A stretch of 64,000 nt of DNA from Streptomyces sp. Sge12. Its GTDB lineage: Bacteria > Actinomycetota > Actinomycetes > Streptomycetales > Streptomycetaceae. Below, piece after piece: positions 60,745-64,000 of the stretch (within the stretch, counting starts at the first letter, position 1; each line of letters opens with the position of its first letter). The position numbers and the translations under genes were made by a program. Below the pieces are notes generated by a model. The model did no database searches, was not told the origin of the DNA, and was given only the letters and a program-made list of their open reading frames with translations. Location: positions 1,488,001-1,552,000 of the forward strand of contig NZ_CP020555.1 in the NCBI RefSeq assembly GCF_002080455.1. The letters run 5' to 3'.

Positions 60745-61506
60745 ATGACGCGTACTTTCGACCATCTTGTCGCCGAGGCGGAGTCCGTCTCCGTGGACGG
60801 CTGGGACTTCTCCTGGCTCGACGGCCGGGCCACCGAGCAGCGCCCCTCCTGGGGCTACCAGCGCTTGATGGCCGAGCGCCTGGCCCGTGTCCGGTCGGCC
60901 CTGGACATCCAGACCGGCGGTGGCGAGGTCCTGGCCGGCTCCGGTCCGCTGCCGCCGCTGACGGTGGCCACCGAGTCCTGGCCGCCCAACATCGAGAAGG
61001 CGACGCGGCTGCTGCACCCGCTGGGCGCGGTGGTGGTCGCGGACTCCGACGAGCCGCCGCTGCCCTTCGGCGACGACGCCTTCGAGCTGGTGACCAGCCG
61101 GCACCCGGTGACCATCTGGTGGGAGGAGATCGCACGGGTGCTGACGCCGGGCGGCACCTACCTCTCGCAGCAGGTCGGTCCGGCGAGCGTCTTCGAGCTC
61201 GTCGAGTACTTCCTCGGCCCGCAGCCGGAGGAGATCCGGCGCGCCCGGCACCCCGACGACGCGGTCGCCGACGCCACCCGGGCCGGCCTCGACGTGATCG
61301 ATCTGCGCTCCGAACGACTGCGCACGGAGTTCCACGACATCGGAGCCGTGATCTACTTTCTTCGGAAGGTGATCTGGATGGTGCCCGGCTTCACGGTCGG
61401 GCAGTACCGGGACCGGTTGCGCGAGCTGCACGAACAGATCGAACGCGAAGGTCCGTTCGTCGCACACACCGCACGTTTCCTCGTCGAGGCCCGCAAAAAG
61501 GGGTGA
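60745..61506 (+). CDS. SAM-dependent methyltransferase (class I)
   Basis: 253 residues. Rossmann-type core with GGGEVLAGSGPLPPLTVATESWPPNIEKA in place of a canonical glycine loop, PLPFGDDAFELVTSRHP as motif IV, and VLTPGGTYLSQQVG. The degenerate motif I and the PNI element are typical of one actinobacterial methyltransferase subgroup. ATG 60745 is preceded by GATCGAGG. No operon partner: folD is divergent and hrdB follows 214 bases later. Substrate unknown. Confidence 0.85.
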   Translation: MTRTFDHLVAEAESVSVDGWDFSWLDGRATEQRPSWGYQRLMAERLARVRSALDIQTGGGEVLAGSGPLPPLTVATESWPPNIEKATRLLHPLGAVVVADSDEPPLPFGDDAFELVTSRHPVTIWWEEIARVLTPGGTYLSQQVGPASVFELVEYFLGPQPEEIRRARHPDDAVADATRAGLDVIDLRSERLRTEFHDIGAVIYFLRKVIWMVPGFTVGQYRDRLRELHEQIEREGPFVAHTARFLVEARKKG

Positions 61507-61632
61507 CGCGGGGGGCGGACGGATCTGCGCCGGATCGGTTGCGCGAACACAGCGTGGCGCAGGTCACTCAATTCAGCGCGTAACGAATCGACTCGGGCAT
61601 GCGATGAACCGACAGGTGTCCTCGCGCGGCCC

Positions 61633-61659
61633 GGAATACAGACCCCCCTCGGGTCTGTT
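61633..61659 (+). promoter_or_regulatory. SigR-type promoter of hrdB
   Basis: GGAAT (61633-61637), a 19-base spacer and GTT (61657-61659) fit the thiol-stress sigma factor SigR consensus (GGAAT-N18-19-GTT), 62 bases before the hrdB start. ACAGACCC/GGGTCTGT, an 8-bp inverted repeat, fills the spacer. A SigR-linked hrdB promoter is known in Streptomyces. Confidence 0.7.
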
Positions 61660-61720
61660 TCCCGAGTTCGCGCGATGATGTCCCGCCCACCCTTTATCTG
61701 TTCGCAACGAGAGGCTCCTT

Positions 61721-63310
61721 GTGTCGCTCAGCCCGTCCCGTACGTTCCCTCCGGAGATCGCCGAATCCGAGGCCCTCGTCGCGCTCGTCGAGCGCGGCCG
61801 CGAGCAGGGTCACATCAACGGTGACGACGTGCGCCAGGCCTTCGAGGCCGGCCGCATCCCGGTGGACCAGTGGAAGCGGGTCCTGCGCAGCCTGAACCAG
61901 GTCCTGGACGAGGAGGGTGTCGCCCTTCACGTCAGCGCGGCCCCCGCCACCAAGGCTGCCGCCAAGAAGCCCCGCAAGGCTGCCGCCGCCCCGGCCCGTA
62001 CCGTGGCCAAGAAGGCCACCCCGGCGCCGCGCCCGATCGGTGCGCGCAAGACCGCTGCCGCCACCGCGGCCGCGCCCACCGCCACGGCGATATCCGCTCC
62101 GTCGGCCGCCGCCATCGACGAGGACGCGGCTGCCGAGGCCGCCGCCGAGCCGAAGAAGCGCACGGTCAAGAAGACCGCCGCCAAGAAGACCGCCGTGAAG
62201 AAGACCGCCGCGGCGAAGAAGACCGGTGCCAAGGACGCCGACGAGGGCGAGACCCCCGTCGTCGAGGGCGAGGACTGGGCTGCCGAGGACCTCGCCGACG
62301 AGGCCGAGGACGAGGCGCCCAAGGCCGGCGGCACCCAGGGCTTCGTCCTGTCCGACGACGACGAGGACGACGCCCCGGCACAGACGGTCATGGTGGCCGG
62401 TGCCACCGCCGACCCCGTCAAGGACTACCTGAAGCTGATCGGCAAGGTGCCGCTCCTCAACGCCGAGCAGGAGGTGGAGCTCGCCAAGCGCATCGAGGCG
62501 GGCCTGTTCTCCGAGTACAAGCTCGAAGAGGAGGAGGACCACAAGCCCGCCTTCAAGCGCGAGCTGGAGATCCTGGTCGAGGACGGCCGCCGGGCGAAGA
62601 ACCACCTGCTGGAGGCCAACCTCCGCCTCGTGGTCTCCCTCGCCAAGCGCTACACCGGCCGCGGCATGCTCTTCCTGGACCTGATCCAGGAGGGTAACGT
62701 CGGCCTGATCCGCGCCGTGGAGAAGTTCGACTACACCAAGGGCTTCAAGTTCTCCACGTATGCGACCTGGTGGATCCGGCAGGCGATCACGCGTGCCATG
62801 GCCGACCAGTCGCGCACCATCCGCATCCCGGTGCACATGGTCGAGATCATCAACAAGCTCGCCCGCGTGCAGCGCCAGATGCTCCAGGACCTGGGCCGCG
62901 AGCCCACCCCGGAGGAGCTGGGCAAGGAACTCGACATGACCCCCGAGAAGGTCATCGAGGTCCAGAAGTACGGCCGTGAGCCGATCTCCCTCCACACCCC
63001 GCTGGGTGAGGAGGGCGACAGCGAGTTCGGTGACCTGATCGAGGACTCCGAGGCGGTCGTCCCGGCCGACGCGGTCTCCTTCACCTTCCTCCAGGAGCAG
63101 CTCCAGTCCATCCTGGGCACGCTATCGGAGCGCGAGGCGGGCGTGGTCTCCATGCGCTACGGCCTCAACGACGGCCAGCCGAAGACCCTGGACGAGATCG
63201 GCCGCGTGTACGGGGTCACCCGTGAGCGCATCCGCCAGATCGAGTCCAAGACCATGTCGAAGCTGCGCCACCCGTCGCGTTCGCAGGTGCTGCGCGACTA
63301 CCTCGACTAA
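61721..63310 (+). CDS. hrdB: RNA polymerase principal sigma factor HrdB
   Basis: 529 residues. Region 1.1 is followed by a long Lys/Ala-rich segment (about 75-180, including repeated KKTAAKKTA) that is typical of Streptomyces HrdB and absent from most other sigma factors. Region 1.2 begins at [11 protein letters not shown] near 229; region 2 contains [60 protein letters not shown]; region 4 has [24 protein letters not shown] at the C-terminus. GTG 61721 with GAGAGG upstream. Principal vegetative sigma factor; preceded by a SigR-type promoter. Confidence 0.98.
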   Translation: MSLSPSRTFPPEIAESEALVALVERGREQGHINGDDVRQAFEAGRIPVDQWKRVLRSLNQVLDEEGVALHVSAAPATKAAAKKPRKAAAAPARTVAKKATPAPRPIGARKTAAATAAAPTATAISAPSAAAIDEDAAAEAAAEPKKRTVKKTAAKKTAVKKTAAAKKTGAKDADEGETPVVEGEDWAAEDLADEAEDEAPKAGGTQGFVLSDDDEDDAPAQTVMVAGATADPVKDYLKLIGKVPLLNAEQEVELAKRIEAGLFSEYKLEEEEDHKPAFKRELEILVEDGRRAKNHLLEANLRLVVSLAKRYTGRGMLFLDLIQEGNVGLIRAVEKFDYTKGFKFSTYATWWIRQAITRAMADQSRTIRIPVHMVEIINKLARVQRQMLQDLGREPTPEELGKELDMTPEKVIEVQKYGREPISLHTPLGEEGDSEFGDLIEDSEAVVPADAVSFTFLQEQLQSILGTLSEREAGVVSMRYGLNDGQPKTLDEIGRVYGVTRERIRQIESKTMSKLRHPSRSQVLRDYLD

Positions 63311-63314
63311 GAGG

Positions 63315-64000
63315 TCAGGCCAGTCGGAAGACCGGCCCCTTGGGTGTGAACGGCAGGGAGGCACCCTGTGGGATCAGGAAGGCGTGCTCGCGCCGGATCC
63401 GCAGGGTGTCGGTCCACCCGTCCGTGATCACCAGCACCGGGGCTCCGGGCGGGAAGTCCTCCGCCCGCTGGAGCAGGTCGATGCCCGGCTGCAGCACGGT
63501 CCCGCCGCGCCCGTGGACCCGTACCCGGCCCGCGATCTCGGTGGGCGGCAGATAGCCCGCGTCGTACGGCGCCGCGTCGCAGAAGACGACGCGGGCCGCG
63601 GGTACGTCGCGGGCCTGAGCGTACGAGGCGATGGCGCCCAGCGCCTTGCCGAGCAGCTCGCGGTTCATCGACCCCGAGGTGTCGAGCACCACCCCGAAGG
63701 TGCAGCGGGCGACCTCCTCGGGCGGGAACCAGCGGCCCGCCCGCGGGATGTCCGGGGTGGAGGCCTGCCGGCGCGCCGGGCGCGCGAAGCTCCGTACGGC
63801 CTGCGGGCGCGGCACGTACTCGTCGAACCAGCGGGCGAGCCGGGCGTCCCACGGCACGGGCGGGTGGGACAGGGCCCGGATCTCCTCGATCAGCCCGGCG
63901 GGCAGCAGGCCGCGCTCCCCGTACGCGTGCAGGTCGAAGCCCTGGACCAGGCCGCGGCGGTAGAACTCGTCCAGGTCGGTGTACGGTCCGCTCCCCGGGT
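63315..64000 (-). CDS. vWA-domain protein (putative metallopeptidase partner), 5' end outside window
   Basis: The frame is open to the window edge, so the N-terminus is missing; at least 227 residues are present. The C-terminal 145 residues form a vWA-like domain with MIDAS DTSGS in GVVLDTSGSMNRELLGKA and the acidic ITDGWTD element. Upstream residues (RARRQASTPDIPRAGRWFPPEE) match the linker of DUF2201/VWA-like proteins, usually next to a MoxR-type AAA ATPase. It converges on hrdB with four bases between stops. A GTG at 63857 is only an internal codon. Confidence 0.85.
   Translation of the reverse strand, partial: PGSGPYTDLDEFYRRGLVQGFDLHAYGERGLLPAGLIEEIRALSHPPVPWDARLARWFDEYVPRPQAVRSFARPARRQASTPDIPRAGRWFPPEEVARCTFGVVLDTSGSMNRELLGKALGAIASYAQARDVPAARVVFCDAAPYDAGYLPPTEIAGRVRVHGRGGTVLQPGIDLLQRAEDFPPGAPVLVITDGWTDTLRIRREHAFLIPQGASLPFTPKGPVFRLA

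Noticed and set aside
63315..63857. Start of the vWA protein at GTG 63857
   Set aside because: The frame is open to the window edge with protein-like sequence upstream, so this is an internal codon.
1..64000. Insertion sequences, prophage, integrases or CRISPR
   Set aside because: No transposase, integrase, phage structural gene, terminal inverted repeats with target duplication, or regularly spaced repeats were found in any frame.

Overview
The base composition (very high G+C, strong G/C at codon third positions), the frequent GTG starts and the gene content (hrdB-type principal sigma factor, a WhiB-like protein, XRE/MmyB regulators, SigR-like promoter, DUF4259, GPP34, MAB_1171c-type membrane proteins) point to a Streptomyces or very close relative, chromosomal and not phage or plasmid. 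I see no insertion sequence, integrase, CRISPR array or rRNA; one tRNA (Leu, anticodon GAG) is present.

Layout. 1-828: 3' part of an ABC-F ATPase. 1115-2086: acyl-ACP desaturase behind a tandem palindromic operator. 2159-4782: a four-gene, translationally coupled WXG100-like (type VII secretion-associated) operon. 4783-7913: WhiB-like protein, TetR regulator, alpha/beta hydrolase, small unknowns. 8032-10212: divergent NHEJ pair (LigD-type polymerase and ATP-dependent DNA ligase). 10229-13926: FAD oxidoreductase, thioredoxin-reductase-like enzyme, XRE-cupin regulator, NUDIX hydrolase. 13979-19464 (minus): MmyB-type XRE regulator, small membrane protein, GH4 glycosidase, MFS exporter with an appended winged-helix domain, GPP34 protein. 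19682-22138: cassette A (XRE regulator, HELWH metallopeptidase, MAB_1171c-like membrane protein). 22226-31874: DUF4239 protein, bitopic Pro-rich protein, Ser/Thr kinase, YfcC-type carrier, two-component pair, Ser/Thr kinase-MFS fusion. 31915-35037: GT87-like membrane protein and metG. 35450-37962: sigma-like and IclR-like regulator pair. 38046-42814: tRNA-Leu, KAS III, fdhD, ferredoxin-like protein, bile-acid-symporter-like carrier, LysR. 42918-49699: acyl-CoA ligase and a branched-chain amino-acid-type ABC importer in which two permeases and one ATPase are one polypeptide. 49810-54953: aldo/keto reductase, methyltransferase, PCD, Tat-type FAD enzyme, XRE, small membrane protein. 55210-59588: cassette B, a paralogue of cassette A carrying an extra FAD oxidoreductase and a regulator with an internally duplicated module. 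59645-63310: folD, methyltransferase, hrdB. 63315-end: vWA-domain protein cut by the window edge.

How genes work together. The strongest candidate for an undescribed system is the duplicated regulator-ImmA-type protease-membrane protein cassette (A and B): gene order and start/stop overlaps are conserved, and both membrane proteins are 389 residues long. The architecture suggests a membrane signal activating a protease that cleaves or relieves a DNA-binding regulator; this is inference. Several natural fusions (kinase-transporter, transporter-winged helix, permease-permease-ATPase) and a set of clean palindromic operators next to their likely regulators are the other notable features. All readings are from sequence inspection; no database search was possible.
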